Assembly (NCBI RefSeq): GCF_030372275.1
Contig: NZ_JAUDDJ010000039.1
Source of the DNA: Lawsonibacter sp900766145
GTDB taxonomy: Bacteria; Bacillota; Clostridia; Oscillospirales; Oscillospiraceae
Length of the DNA: 18,203 nucleotides
Direction: 5' to 3' (one strand)
In this document: piece by piece, positions 1 through 6,078 of the stretch
Numbering within the stretch: position 1 is the first letter of the stretch
How the letters are laid out: each line of letters begins with the position of its first letter
Notes under the pieces: model-generated
Told to the model about the DNA's origin: nothing
What the model saw: only the letters and a program-made list of their open reading frames with translations
The model's database searches: none
Made by a program: the position numbers and the translations under genes

Positions 1-42
1 CTTCTTTAGAGTGAGAAAAAAGAACTTTTGATAAAAAAGTTC

Positions 43-70
43 TTGACAAAGTGAGAAAATCGGATATAAT
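43..70 (+). promoter_or_regulatory. Strong sigma-70 type promoter for the 5S/tRNA unit
   Basis: A consensus -35 box (TTGACA, 43-48) and a consensus -10 box (TATAAT, 65-70) are separated by 16 bases. They lie about 80 bases upstream of the 5S rRNA gene, as expected for a stable-RNA promoter. The transcript leader (about 77-152) contains a small pyrimidine/purine inverted repeat (ACTTTC/GAAAGT) just before the 5S start that could be a processing stem. Confidence 0.85.
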
Positions 71-152
71 ACTTATCGTTGAAAAAGACGGTAAGGAGAG
101 AAAAGCTCTTTAGGAAGTTTTCTTTGCTTACTTTCTTTTTCGAAGGAAAGTA

Positions 153-267
<115 letters not shown>

Positions 268-272
268 ACATA

Positions 273-304
273 GGGTCCGGTCCAACCGGACCGGACCCTT
301 ATTT
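273..304 (+). terminator. Hairpin between 5S and tRNA-Asn
   Basis: A perfect 11-bp stem (GGGTCCGGTCC, 273-283, with GGACCGGACCC, 288-298) and a 4-base loop is followed by a weak T-rich tract (TTATTT). It ends one base before tRNA-Asn. It may be a leaky terminator or an RNA processing stem, because no separate promoter for the tRNA cluster is visible. Confidence 0.6.
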
Positions 305-380
305 GCCTCCTTAGCTCAGTCGGTAGAGCATGCGGCTGTTAACCGCAGGGTCGTTGGTTCGAGTCCAACAGGTGGCGCCA
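305..380 (+). tRNA. tRNA-Asn (GTT)
   Basis: A 76-base cloverleaf with encoded CCA. The anticodon stem TGCGG/CCGCA encloses a 7-base loop with anticodon GTT at 338-340. The acceptor strands GCCTCCT (305-311) and AGGTGGC pair except for a T-T mismatch at the fourth pair, which is unusual but does not disturb the other arms. Confidence 0.95.
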
Positions 381-384
381 AAAC

Positions 385-421
385 GCGGCTTGCCGCCAGC
401 CATGACGGCAAGCCGCTCTTT
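385..421 (+). terminator. Intrinsic terminator after tRNA-Asn
   Basis: An 11-bp GC-rich stem (GCGGCTTGCCG at 385-395 with CGGCAAGCCGC at 406-416) is followed by TCTTT. It separates tRNA-Asn from the next tRNA. Confidence 0.65.
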
Positions 422-444
422 CCGAATATCGTGCGGACGGTCAC

Positions 445-521
445 GGGCCTTTAGCTCAGTTGGTTAGAGCAGCCGGCTCATAACCGGCCGGTCCACGGTT
501 CGAGCCCGTGAAGGCCCACCA
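445..521 (+). tRNA. tRNA with CAT anticodon (elongator Met or lysidine-type Ile2)
   Basis: A 77-base cloverleaf with encoded CCA and acceptor GGGCCTT/AAGGCCC. The anticodon CAT is at 479-481. The first acceptor pair is a normal G-C and the anticodon stem is not the GGG/CCC type, so it is not the initiator. Sequence alone does not cleanly separate elongator Met from a TilS-modified Ile2. Confidence 0.9.
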
Positions 522-524
522 TAT

Positions 525-600
525 AGGGGTATAGCTCAGCAGGTAGAGCAGCGGTCTCCAAAACCGCGTGCCGAGGGTTCGATTCCTTCTGCCCCTGCCA
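525..600 (+). tRNA. tRNA-Trp (CCA)
   Basis: A 76-base cloverleaf with acceptor AGGGGTA/TGCCCCT, discriminator G and encoded CCA. The anticodon CCA is at 558-560 in a loop closed by the GCGGT/ACCGC stem. Confidence 0.95.
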
Positions 601-646
601 CTGCATAATACAGAGAAATCTGTTTATGATATTCACAAATAAAAAT

Positions 647-723
<77 letters not shown>

Positions 724-835
724 TTTTTAAACTTCCAGCCAGAGAGCTGTTTGAATAGCCCCCGGAAATATCCGGGACGCCTTGGAAATCCCAGGTTTGG
801 CCTGTTCAAAATAGTTCCCATTTGGGAACAGCCAT
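724..835. other. Spacer between tRNA-Asp and tRNA-Thr with two short hairpins
   Basis: No gene is visible. Two perfect short inverted repeats occur, CCCGGA/TCCGGG and GTTCCCA/TGGGAAC, neither followed by a T-run. They may be processing signals between the tRNAs. Confidence 0.4.
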
Positions 836-911
<76 letters not shown>

Positions 912-952
912 ACAAAAAGCACTTGAAACTGCCGGTTTCGAGTGCTTTTTGT
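912..952 (+). terminator. Terminator after tRNA-Thr
   Basis: A long A-T-rich/GC hairpin: ACAAAAAGCACT (912-923) pairs with AGTGCTTTTTGT (941-952), with an inner GAAAC/GTTTC extension. The descending arm supplies the T-run. It ends transcription of the tRNA cluster at the left end of element 1. Confidence 0.75.
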
Positions 953-1011
953 TTTGTATTCATAACTTTCTTTTGACTTCCGGCATTTTGCCGAAGACCG
1001 AATTTTCGAGA

Positions 1012-1033
1012 AAACCGACACAGAAACCGACAC
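1012..1033 (+). repeat. Paired 10-bp direct repeats, left arm sites of element 1
   Basis: AAACCGACAC occurs at 1012-1021 and 1024-1033 (12-base period), between the tRNA and the end of the integrase gene. The same 10-mer occurs twice at the other end of the element (7262-7271 and 7273-7282). Position and pairing fit arm-type binding sites for the integrase N-terminal domain. That function is inferred. Confidence 0.65.
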
Positions 1034-1046
1034 CGACAGCAAAAAT

Positions 1047-1082
1047 GAGCCGGACAGGGACCTATCCCTGCCCGGCTTTTTC
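1047..1082. terminator. Terminator at the 3' end of integrase 1
   Basis: A near-perfect 12-bp stem (GCCGGACAGGGA/TCCCTGCCCGGC, one mismatch) overlaps the integrase stop codon. It is followed by T-runs on both strands (TTTTTC on plus, CATTTTTG on minus), so it could act in both directions and shield the integrase gene from tRNA-cluster read-through. Confidence 0.6.
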
Positions 1083-2258
1083 TATTGCCTCTCGGACAAT
1101 CTGTGCGGCCTGGCTGATGCTCTCCTCGCTGGCATGAGTGTACATTCGAAGGGTGACGGCTTTGTCGCTGTGGCCTAGGGCTTCGGACACGCTGGCCACA
1201 TCGGCCCCGTTGGTAATTGCAATGCTGGCGAAGGTGTGACGGAGCTTGTGTGGGTGCAGATCAGGGACGCCGCACCGCTCCGATAGCTTCTTCAGATAGC
1301 GGGTTGGGCTCTGCGGGTGCATGGGCTCAGGGCCTGTCTCCTGGGTGAAGATATAGGCACTGATGGCCTTCCGGGCCTGCTGGCCTCGGAGCTGCCGCAG
1401 CAGAGCCAGAGTGGCGGCGCCTGCGTAGACAGTCCTGGTGCGGCCGTTTTTCGGCGTATCCAGATATACCCCTTTTGCCGCGGTATAACAGAGATTCCCT
1501 GATACCGTGATCGAGCCGTTGGCGAAGTCCACGTCTTGCCAGCGGAGGGCGCAGCACTCTCCCCGGCGTATGCCGGTGTCGATCAGCAGGTGAACCATGG
1601 CTCGCCATTTCAGCGGCTCCGCCTCCAGGGCCTGGAATAGCCTTTGAACCTCGGCAGGCGTGTACGCCTGAGGCCCCTCTGCCGTTGCCTCGCTTTTCCT
1701 GGGTTTTGGCCGTTCCACCTTGTCCATGGGGTTGCGGTCAATCATGTCGCCCAGGTAGGCCATTTTGAAAAAGCTATGCAGAATCGTGTAGACTTTGATG
1801 ACAGTGGAATGGGCCTTTCCCTCAGCCTGGATGTCCAGGAGCAAGGCGGTGATCTGGGCCGGGGTGATCTCCGGCAGCTTGAGGTCACCAAGGGCGGGGT
1901 AAATCTTCTTATCCAAGTAGCTCTGGTAATTGGAGCGGCTGTTCTCGCTCATGGTGACAGCCTTAGACGGCATGAAAACCCGCTCGCCGTATTGGCGGAG
2001 GGTGAGGATCTTGGCGGCCTCAGTTGCTGCCTGGGCTTCCCGCTCCCGCTGTTCCGACCGGCTGATGATCTCCCCGGCGTCGCTCTGGCGCTCAAACTCT
2101 GCGGCCACAGCGGACAGCTCCCGCTCTATAGCTTTCCGGCTCCAACCGTCCGGAGGATACCAGCGTCGCGTCAAGCGGGACTTTCCCCGGCCACGGCTGA
2201 CGGAGATCTCATAGAACACCCGACCGTCTTTCGTTTTCAGCTTTCGTGTTGACGGCAT
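1062..2258 (-). CDS. int: Tyrosine recombinase / phage-type integrase of element 1
   Basis: This 398-residue site-specific recombinase catalyses strand exchange between the element and the tRNA-Thr site. The C-terminal catalytic domain shows the expected set: Arg231 in TGIRRGE, His337 and Arg340 in HKLRH, His363 in LGH and nucleophile Tyr373 in RMYTH. Residues 1-60 are a basic arm-binding-like region and about 85-185 the core-binding (SAM-like) domain. The gene reads towards the attachment site, as is usual for tRNA integrases. Its start lies 2 bases after the upstream repressor's stop codon, and the GGAGG Shine-Dalgarno lies inside the end of the repressor gene, so the two are probably cotranscribed and coupled. 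The sequence differs clearly from the integrases at 7642 and 14134. Confidence 0.95.
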   Translation of the reverse strand: MPSTRKLKTKDGRVFYEISVSRGRGKSRLTRRWYPPDGWSRKAIERELSAVAAEFERQSDAGEIISRSEQREREAQAATEAAKILTLRQYGERVFMPSKAVTMSENSRSNYQSYLDKKIYPALGDLKLPEITPAQITALLLDIQAEGKAHSTVIKVYTILHSFFKMAYLGDMIDRNPMDKVERPKPRKSEATAEGPQAYTPAEVQRLFQALEAEPLKWRAMVHLLIDTGIRRGECCALRWQDVDFANGSITVSGNLCYTAAKGVYLDTPKNGRTRTVYAGAATLALLRQLRGQQARKAISAYIFTQETGPEPMHPQSPTRYLKKLSERCGVPDLHPHKLRHTFASIAITNGADVASVSEALGHSDKAVTLRMYTHASEESISQAAQIVREAIEKAGQG

Positions 2259-2260
2259 AC

Positions 2261-2851
2261 CTAACCTCCTGTATGCTCCGCTTTCGCATCAAGGATAGCC
2301 CGCAACAGATTTATAATTCGCTCGCTAAAAAGTGCATTAGCCTGATCATCAGGAAGAGAAACGACAAAGCCATGCTCCTTTAGCGTGTCGACACATGATA
2401 GATAATCGCTAGACCCTTCAAACGATGGATCTGTGGTTATACCCATAAGGCCAACATATTTCACACATAAAGCCAGAAGCAGATCAAATTGCGGATTTTC
2501 GAGCAGATAGGTCAGTAGCGAAATCCTGGCATCATATGGCGTTTCCTTGCTCAATTCATGCAAAGTTCTCAAATATTGCACCGCTTTTGGCGATAAGCCA
2601 AGTTCATCCGCTGCAGCCGGAACCGGATGAGGATCCGCTGACAAACCAAGCAACCAGTCCGCAGATACTCTGGAGCTTCGACATATCTGCATCAGCGTTT
2701 CGGAATCCGGTATTCTATCCCCGTTCAGATAAAATCCTGCTGTTTGACGTGATAAACCCAATCTTTTAGCAAAGTCTGTAACCGATTCGCCCCCCTGAAG
2801 CTTTTTCAGTCGCTCTTTCATTACGGGCAACCGTCCCTCTTTCTCCTCCAT
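2261..2851 (-). CDS. XRE-family transcriptional repressor (element 1 immunity/control protein)
   Basis: A 196-residue protein with an N-terminal Cro/CI-type helix-turn-helix. Residues about 24-44 (VTDFAKRLGLSRQTAGFYLNG region) form the HTH, followed by IPDSETLMQIC and the SADWLLGL segment typical of the family. The C-terminal 120 residues are helical and not recognised, and no LexA-like autoprotease motif was seen. The start at 2851 is supported by a Shine-Dalgarno (TTGGAGGTG) about 6 bases upstream. The gene lies directly upstream of the integrase and divergent from the 2992 gene. It most likely represses the rightward genes and controls integrase expression. The specific operator is not proven. 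Confidence 0.85.
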   Translation of the reverse strand: MEEKEGRLPVMKERLKKLQGGESVTDFAKRLGLSRQTAGFYLNGDRIPDSETLMQICRSSRVSADWLLGLSADPHPVPAAADELGLSPKAVQYLRTLHELSKETPYDARISLLTYLLENPQFDLLLALCVKYVGLMGITTDPSFEGSSDYLSCVDTLKEHGFVVSLPDDQANALFSERIINLLRAILDAKAEHTGG

Positions 2852-2854
2852 AAC

Positions 2855-2991
2855 ACACCTCCAAATGCTCGGTTAGTATCATTAAAAATAATTTTGCCCC
2901 GGTTGTTGACATTGCTATTGTTGTTGCGGTACAATTATAGCGCGACGACAATCCGAGCGTCAAGAAATTTTTTTAGAACGGAGGAGATTTC
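2855..2991 (+). promoter_or_regulatory. Divergent control region with rightward promoter
   Basis: A consensus -35 (TTGACA, 2906-2911) and a good -10 (TACAAT, 2930-2935) with 18-base spacing drive the 2992 operon. Its GGAGGAG ribosome site lies at about 2980. The spacer is rich in TTG repeats, and a loose dyad runs from CTATTGT to ACAATTATAG (about 2916-2940) over the -10 region. That dyad is a plausible operator for the neighbouring XRE repressor. A leftward promoter for the repressor must lie here too but is weak by eye. Confidence 0.65.
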
Positions 2992-3177
2992 ATGGCAAAT
3001 GAGGCGGTACGAGTGTCCGCAAAGCGGGCAGGTGTGCGACTGTGGGAAGTTGCCGACTACTGCGGCATGGCTGACTCTACACTCAGCCGGCAGTTGCGCA
3101 AAGAGCTACCCAAGGAGAAGCAGATGGATCTTTTGGCGGCAATCAAAGCGATTGCGGTACAGAAAGGCGGGCGGTGA
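2992..3177 (+). CDS. Small helix-turn-helix-like protein
   Basis: A 61-residue protein rich in basic and Ala residues. Residues about 14-40 (VRLWEVADYCGMADSTLSRQ region) read as a helix-turn-helix, with STLSRQL as a recognition-helix-like segment. It starts 11 bases after a strong GGAGGAG site and is the first gene behind the rightward promoter opposite the repressor. The next gene follows within 2 bases. In similar elements this position holds Cro-like regulators or recombination directionality factors. The role here is inferred from position and length only. Confidence 0.75.
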   Translation: MANEAVRVSAKRAGVRLWEVADYCGMADSTLSRQLRKELPKEKQMDLLAAIKAIAVQKGGR

Positions 3178-3178
3178 C

Positions 3179-3391
3179 ATGGAGACAGGGAAACTGGCGG
3201 CGCCCTTCATGAAAATCAAGGATGCCTGCGCGGCGACAGGATTAAGTTGCTACTTCCTTCGTCAAGGCTGCCGGAATGGCAGCGTCCCCCATATCAAGAG
3301 CGGCCCGACGTACTACGTGAACGTCCCTGCTCTGCTGGAGCAGCTGGGGGTACCGCCTCAGACCGAGGCCGGAGCACCTCAGGGGAGGTAA
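3179..3391 (+). CDS. Excisionase-like / HTH-domain small protein
   Basis: A 70-residue protein with the layout of a winged-helix (MerR-like, helix_turn_helix_17) excisionase: an N-terminal MKIKDACAATGLSCYFLRQ helix pair, a turn, SVPHIKSGPTYYVNVPALLEQL as wing and final helix. The start at 3179 is chosen because it lies 1 base after the stop of the previous gene. A longer frame beginning at 2894 would overlap that gene and the promoter. It is a good candidate for the directionality factor of integrase 1, but no substrate site is shown. Confidence 0.75.
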   Translation: METGKLAAPFMKIKDACAATGLSCYFLRQGCRNGSVPHIKSGPTYYVNVPALLEQLGVPPQTEAGAPQGR

Positions 3392-3395
3392 CCGC

Positions 3396-3554
3396 ATGAC
3401 GGCAGGAAAAAATAAAGCCCGCCCCAGCGGCGCAACGCTAGGGCGAGCGATGGAACCGGGGCGGGCAGGAAAATCTGGCCTCCAATTCCAAGACTATTCT
3501 AGCACAGAAGATTTTGACCGTCAATTTAGGACGGAGGGAAAGGTGGGTGGTTAA
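3396..3554 (+). CDS. Small hypothetical protein with a hairpin inside its frame
   Basis: An open frame of 52 codons (MTAGKNKARPSGATLGRAME...) begins 4 bases after the upstream stop, with a GGGAGG ribosome site 8 bases before the ATG. The N-terminal half is basic and low in complexity, the C-terminal half acidic. The DNA holds a 9-bp inverted repeat (GCCCGCCCC at 3417-3425, GGGGCGGGC at 3458-3466), so selection on RNA structure rather than protein is possible. No family is recognised. Confidence 0.45.
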   Translation: MTAGKNKARPSGATLGRAMEPGRAGKSGLQFQDYSSTEDFDRQFRTEGKVGG

Positions 3555-3557
3555 TAG

Positions 3558-3659
3558 ATGGCCGAGCGCAGAATGTTTGCAAAATCCATTATTAATTCCG
3601 GCCGCTTTCTCCGTATGCCGCCAACCCATCCGGATCTTGATAATGCCAGGAGGCGGTGA
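3558..3659 (+). pseudogene. Truncated phage replisome-organiser N-terminus (33 residues)
   Basis: The frame starts MAERRMFAKSIINSGRFLRM, the typical opening of clostridial phage replisome organiser/replication initiation proteins. After about residue 22 it turns into unrelated sequence and stops at TGA 3657-3659. Full-length relatives run to a few hundred residues with a winged-helix domain that is absent here. The gene has lost almost everything except its first 20 or so codons, presumably by deletion. The stop overlaps the ribosome site of the next gene (AGGAGGCGG), so the remnant may survive as a leader that couples translation to the DUF6291 gene. Confidence 0.6.
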
Positions 3660-3665
3660 TGGTGA

Positions 3666-4298
3666 ATGGGGTATGGATTTATGATGTTGCCATCGTACTA
3701 TGAGGCCATTCGACCACTCCCGGACGACCAAAGGTTGGCTTTATATGACGCCATCATGGACTATGCGTTTCAAGGGGTAGATCCTGTGGATTTGCCACCG
3801 ATTCTAAACGGCTACTTTGTTCTGCTGAGGCCCAATATTGACAGCTCATCCAGCCGCTATGCTGCGTCGGTTGAAAACGGGAAAAAGGGAGGACGACCGC
3901 CCAAGCCAAAACCCAGTGAAAACCCGGCAAAAACCCAGGCAGAACCCAGCGAAAACCAAGAGAAGGAAAAGGAGAAGGAGAAGGAAAGGGAAAAGGAAAC
4001 GGAGAGGGAGTCTATTGCTGCACCCGCTTGTGGGAAAAAGAAACGACAAAGCTTTGCTCCTCCAACATTGGAGGAAGTAGCTGCCTATGTCCAGGAGCGA
4101 GGAAGCAATGTTGACCCACAGGGTTTCATAGACTTCTACGCAGCCAAGGGCTGGATGGTTGGCAAAAGTAAAATGGTCGACTGGAAAGCAGCATGCCGAA
4201 ACGCTGAGAAGTGGGAGCGATGGCAAAGGCCAAGTACCAGAAATGATGTCAGGACCGCTTCGGATTATGAAAGCGGCGATGACTTCTTTGCACGATAG
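3666..4298 (+). CDS. DUF6291-type protein, probable replication-module protein
   Basis: A 210-residue protein. The N-terminal 75 residues (LPSYYEAIRPLPDDQRLALYDAIMDYAFQ..., LNGYFVLLRPNIDSS) match the DUF6291 family found beside replication genes of clostridial phages and integrative elements. Next come a GGRPPK basic turn and a highly charged EK/ER low-complexity linker (about residues 97-113). The C-terminal segment is FIDFYAAKGWMVGKSKMVDWKAACRNAEKWE, the common C-terminal signature of phage replication initiators. The start at 3666 lies 9 bases after AGGAGG. An internal Met at 3681 is an alternative. It sits between two truncated replication genes and is the only apparently intact member of the module. 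Confidence 0.75.
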   Translation: MGYGFMMLPSYYEAIRPLPDDQRLALYDAIMDYAFQGVDPVDLPPILNGYFVLLRPNIDSSSSRYAASVENGKKGGRPPKPKPSENPAKTQAEPSENQEKEKEKEKEREKETERESIAAPACGKKKRQSFAPPTLEEVAAYVQERGSNVDPQGFIDFYAAKGWMVGKSKMVDWKAACRNAEKWERWQRPSTRNDVRTASDYESGDDFFAR

Positions 4299-4313
4299 AG
4301 AGGGGTGTACTGG

Positions 4314-4598
4314 ATGAATGTTGACCTTAGCCGGCTGATGGCCACGGAGGAGAAGCCCGGCGACTATGTAGGAAGCGATGGTCTGCTGTACTGCGGCAAG
4401 TGCCACACACCAAAGCAAATGTGGCTGTCCTTTGATCCATCTACCGGAGGAAAGAAGCAGACGCTGGTACATACGGCCTGCAAGTGCCAGAAAGAGGCCA
4501 GGGAGGCAGAGCGGGAGCGGGCCGAACATGAGCGGTTTCTGCAAGATATGGCTCGGCGCCGGGAGGATGGGATCTCATGTCCGGATGGACTGCGCTAG
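4314..4598 (+). pseudogene. Truncated DnaC-type helicase loader, zinc-binding N-terminus only
   Basis: A 94-residue frame (start ATG 4314, GAGGGG site upstream). It has the N-terminal layout of phage/element DnaC proteins: GDY..DGLLYCGKCHTPKQ with Cys27 and Cys30, then ACKC with Cys56 and Cys58, then a charged helix (EAREAERERAEHERF). Complete DnaC proteins continue for another 150 or more residues with an AAA+ ATPase carrying Walker A and B. Here the frame stops at TAG 4596-4598, where it meets an oppositely oriented fragment. It could be a real short zinc-binding protein, but truncation is the simpler reading. Confidence 0.6.
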
Positions 4599-4654
4599 TG
4601 CCACTCGTGCTGGCGCTTGGCAAAGGCTTCGATCAGCTCCTTGGCAGTACTCAC
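4595..4654 (-). pseudogene. Tiny 19-codon frame at the convergent junction
   Basis: A frame starting GTG at 4654 with GAGGTG upstream reads VSTAKELIEAFAKRQHEWH and then stops at TAG. Its stop overlaps the stop of the truncated DnaC frame at a shared CTAG. It may be the last gene, or a stub of one, in the minus-strand operon. Support is limited to the ribosome site and its tight spacing behind the 4665-4874 gene. Confidence 0.3.
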
Positions 4655-4664
4655 TGAAGTCACC

Positions 4665-4874
4665 TCACTTTCTGTCGTGGATCTCCTGGAGCTCGTCGAT
4701 GGTAGCCATGTCGACCTCCAGGCCGTCAATCATTTCCTGACACTTTCGGGCCAGCGTCTTTGCGCCGGCATGGGCCCCGGCCCCCTCCAGGGCCTTTTCC
4801 TGCATTCCGCGATACTCGTCGATCTTCGCCTGGATTCCTGCTCGGGCGTACATCAAGATTTTCAGATAGGTCAT
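4665..4874 (-). CDS. Small helical protein of unknown function
   Basis: A 69-residue, all-helical-looking, charged protein (MTYLKILMYARAGIQAKIDEY...). The ATG at 4872-4874 is chosen because GGGGG lies about 9 bases upstream and because the longer open frame is an Arg/Gly-rich shadow of the neighbouring gene. It is the fourth gene of a minus-strand run (5707-5898, 5199-5657, 4892-5140, 4665-4874) that shares orientation and tight spacing, so probably one operon. No family is recognised. Confidence 0.6.
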   Translation of the reverse strand: MTYLKILMYARAGIQAKIDEYRGMQEKALEGAGAHAGAKTLARKCQEMIDGLEVDMATIDELQEIHDRK

Positions 4875-4891
4875 TATCCGGCACCCCCTTC

Positions 4892-5140
4892 TCAGGCCGC
4901 CGGGGTGGCGGCGGCCTGGGGCTCCTTGGAAGCCTGCTCGGTCTTGGCCTTGACGGGCTTCTTGGCCGTGGGCTTCTTCGCGGCCTGCTTCTTGGGCGCG
5001 GGGGCCGGGGCGGTGCCGGCCTCGATAGCCTCGATCTCGTCCAGCTTCTTGAGGACCCGGAGCTTCCGCAGGTCGGCGCACAGGCCCTCGGCGGCGGTCA
5101 GCTTCTCGTTGATGGTGTTCATGTACTCGGTCTTAGTCAT
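4892..5140 (-). CDS. Small protein with Lys/Ala/Pro-rich histone-like tail
   Basis: An 82-residue protein. The first 42 residues form a charged amphipathic region (MTKTEYMNTINEKLTAAEGLCADLRKLRVLKKLDEIEAIE). The second half is an AK/PK-rich tail (PAPKKQAAKKPTAKKPVKAK) like histone H1 or other non-specific DNA-binding tails. That suggests nucleic acid binding or a disordered linker, without proving either. It sits 17 bases upstream of the next gene in the operon. It is not recognised as a known family. Confidence 0.6.
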   Translation of the reverse strand: MTKTEYMNTINEKLTAAEGLCADLRKLRVLKKLDEIEAIEAGTAPAPAPKKQAAKKPTAKKPVKAKTEQASKEPQAAATPAA

Positions 5141-5198
5141 AGCGATTTCCTTTCTCCCCGTATGCCCGGTAGGTCAGGCGTTGTGTTTGATGGATGGG

Positions 5199-5657
5199 TC
5201 AGGCTGTTCTGGCGTTGATGTATTCGTACATATCGAAGTAGTGCTCCCTGGTGAGTTCGTTCCGCATATCGTAGAGCTGTTCCCGGAGCAACTTCCGGGC
5301 CGCCTCTTTTGAGGTCATCATGCCGATCACGCAGTCCACATAGCCGTAAGTGAATTTCTCGCCCTTCATTTCCTCCCGGACGTCGACCCACCGAACGCCC
5401 AGGTAGACCTTGCCGGTAAACCGGGTGATGATTTCGTCGATCTCCGCCTCCTGCTCCTGGATGCTCTTGTTGACCGCGCAGCAAATGAAGCTATTTTCCA
5501 TTTCGCTGTCCCGCATGGCTTCACAGGCGGCGATGATCTGCTGGTAGCAGTTCCAGGCGACGCGCCGGTCGTCACGGGCGGCCTCAAAGCCCCGGAGGAT
5601 GTCGGCGTATTTGCGAGCGAGAACTCCGCGCTGCAATTCGTACTTGTTGCGCTCCAT
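5199..5657 (-). CDS. Hypothetical protein of the element 1 minus-strand operon
   Basis: A 152-residue, largely helical, acidic/basic mixed protein. Residues 50-85 contain SEMENSFICCAVNKSIQEQEAEIDEIITRF and residues 125-150 the segment MRNELTREHYFDMYEYINARTA. No catalytic signature, signal peptide or membrane span is visible. It is the largest gene of the operon. The frame is preferred over an overlapping 178-codon frame because its composition is protein-like, whereas the other is Ser/Arg/Pro-rich shadow sequence. Function unknown. Confidence 0.65.
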   Translation of the reverse strand: MERNKYELQRGVLARKYADILRGFEAARDDRRVAWNCYQQIIAACEAMRDSEMENSFICCAVNKSIQEQEAEIDEIITRFTGKVYLGVRWVDVREEMKGEKFTYGYVDCVIGMMTSKEAARKLLREQLYDMRNELTREHYFDMYEYINARTA

Positions 5658-5706
5658 AGGTCAGTTATCCTTTCTGCCCTCGTGACCTCCGGGGCGGGCC
5701 TTGCGG

Positions 5707-5898
5707 TTAGAACGGCAAGCAGTAAAGCCAGAGCTTGTGGACCGCTGCGCTTTCGGGAAACCGAGCGCGGAGTCGGTCTACTGCAGCCAGGATTTTCACC
5801 CCGATGGGGTTGTACCCGAAGAAGTGCCAGCGAGCATTTTCGAGCTTGTAGGCGGGGCGGCTGGTGGCCCAGCACCGGCGGAGACGGGAGAGCTTCAT
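5707..5898 (-). CDS. Small basic hypothetical protein, first gene of minus-strand operon
   Basis: A 63-residue basic, aromatic-rich protein (MKLSRLRRCW...ARWHFFGYNPIGVK...). The start at 5898 lies 9 bases behind AAGGAGGA. A second ATG 4 bases earlier in another frame opens the shadow frame that overlaps the next gene. It is the first gene downstream of a well-formed leftward promoter at 5943-5971. No family is recognised. Confidence 0.5.
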   Translation of the reverse strand: MKLSRLRRCWATSRPAYKLENARWHFFGYNPIGVKILAAVDRLRARFPESAAVHKLWLYCLPF

Positions 5899-5942
5899 TC
5901 ATTTATCCTCCTTTATGGGTGGTACTCCCTCGTTCTGGTACC

Positions 5943-6048
5943 ATAATAACACTGTTAGCAGTACATGACAACTGTTAAAATATACAATGTTAACCGTGGA
6001 AAATTAGGCAAAATTACACTGTTAACTTTTAGACGCTTAGGGTATAAT
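5943..6048. promoter_or_regulatory. Divergent promoters with repeated ACTGTTA operator-like motifs
   Basis: Leftward promoter: -35 TTGTCA (plus 5966-5971) and -10 TATTAT (plus 5943-5948), exactly 17 bases apart. Rightward promoter: -10 TATAAT at 6043-6048, with a weak -35 TGTTAA at 6020-6025. The motif ACTGTTA occurs at 5951, 5971 and 6018, with a related AATGTTAAC at 5986. All have the same orientation and they lie over both promoters. Such direct repeats are typical operators for ribbon-helix-helix regulators, and the first rightward gene looks like one. Autoregulation is inferred. Confidence 0.65.
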
Positions 6049-6078
6049 TAAAGAGCGATGGGAAAGGTGGTGTTATCA

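Noticed and set aside
1644..2252. 202-codon plus-strand frame opposite integrase 1
   Set aside because: Antisense to a clear integrase with all catalytic residues; no ribosome site and no recognisable motif.
3846..4544. 232-codon minus-strand frame opposite the DUF6291 gene
   Set aside because: Its Leu/Phe-rich run is the complement of the Glu/Lys codons of the DUF6291 linker, and it has no ribosome site.
5366..5902. 178-codon minus-strand frame overlapping the 5199-5657 and 5707-5898 genes
   Set aside because: Ser/Arg/Pro-rich translation without folded segments. It shares the ribosome site with the 63-residue gene but overlaps a more protein-like frame downstream.
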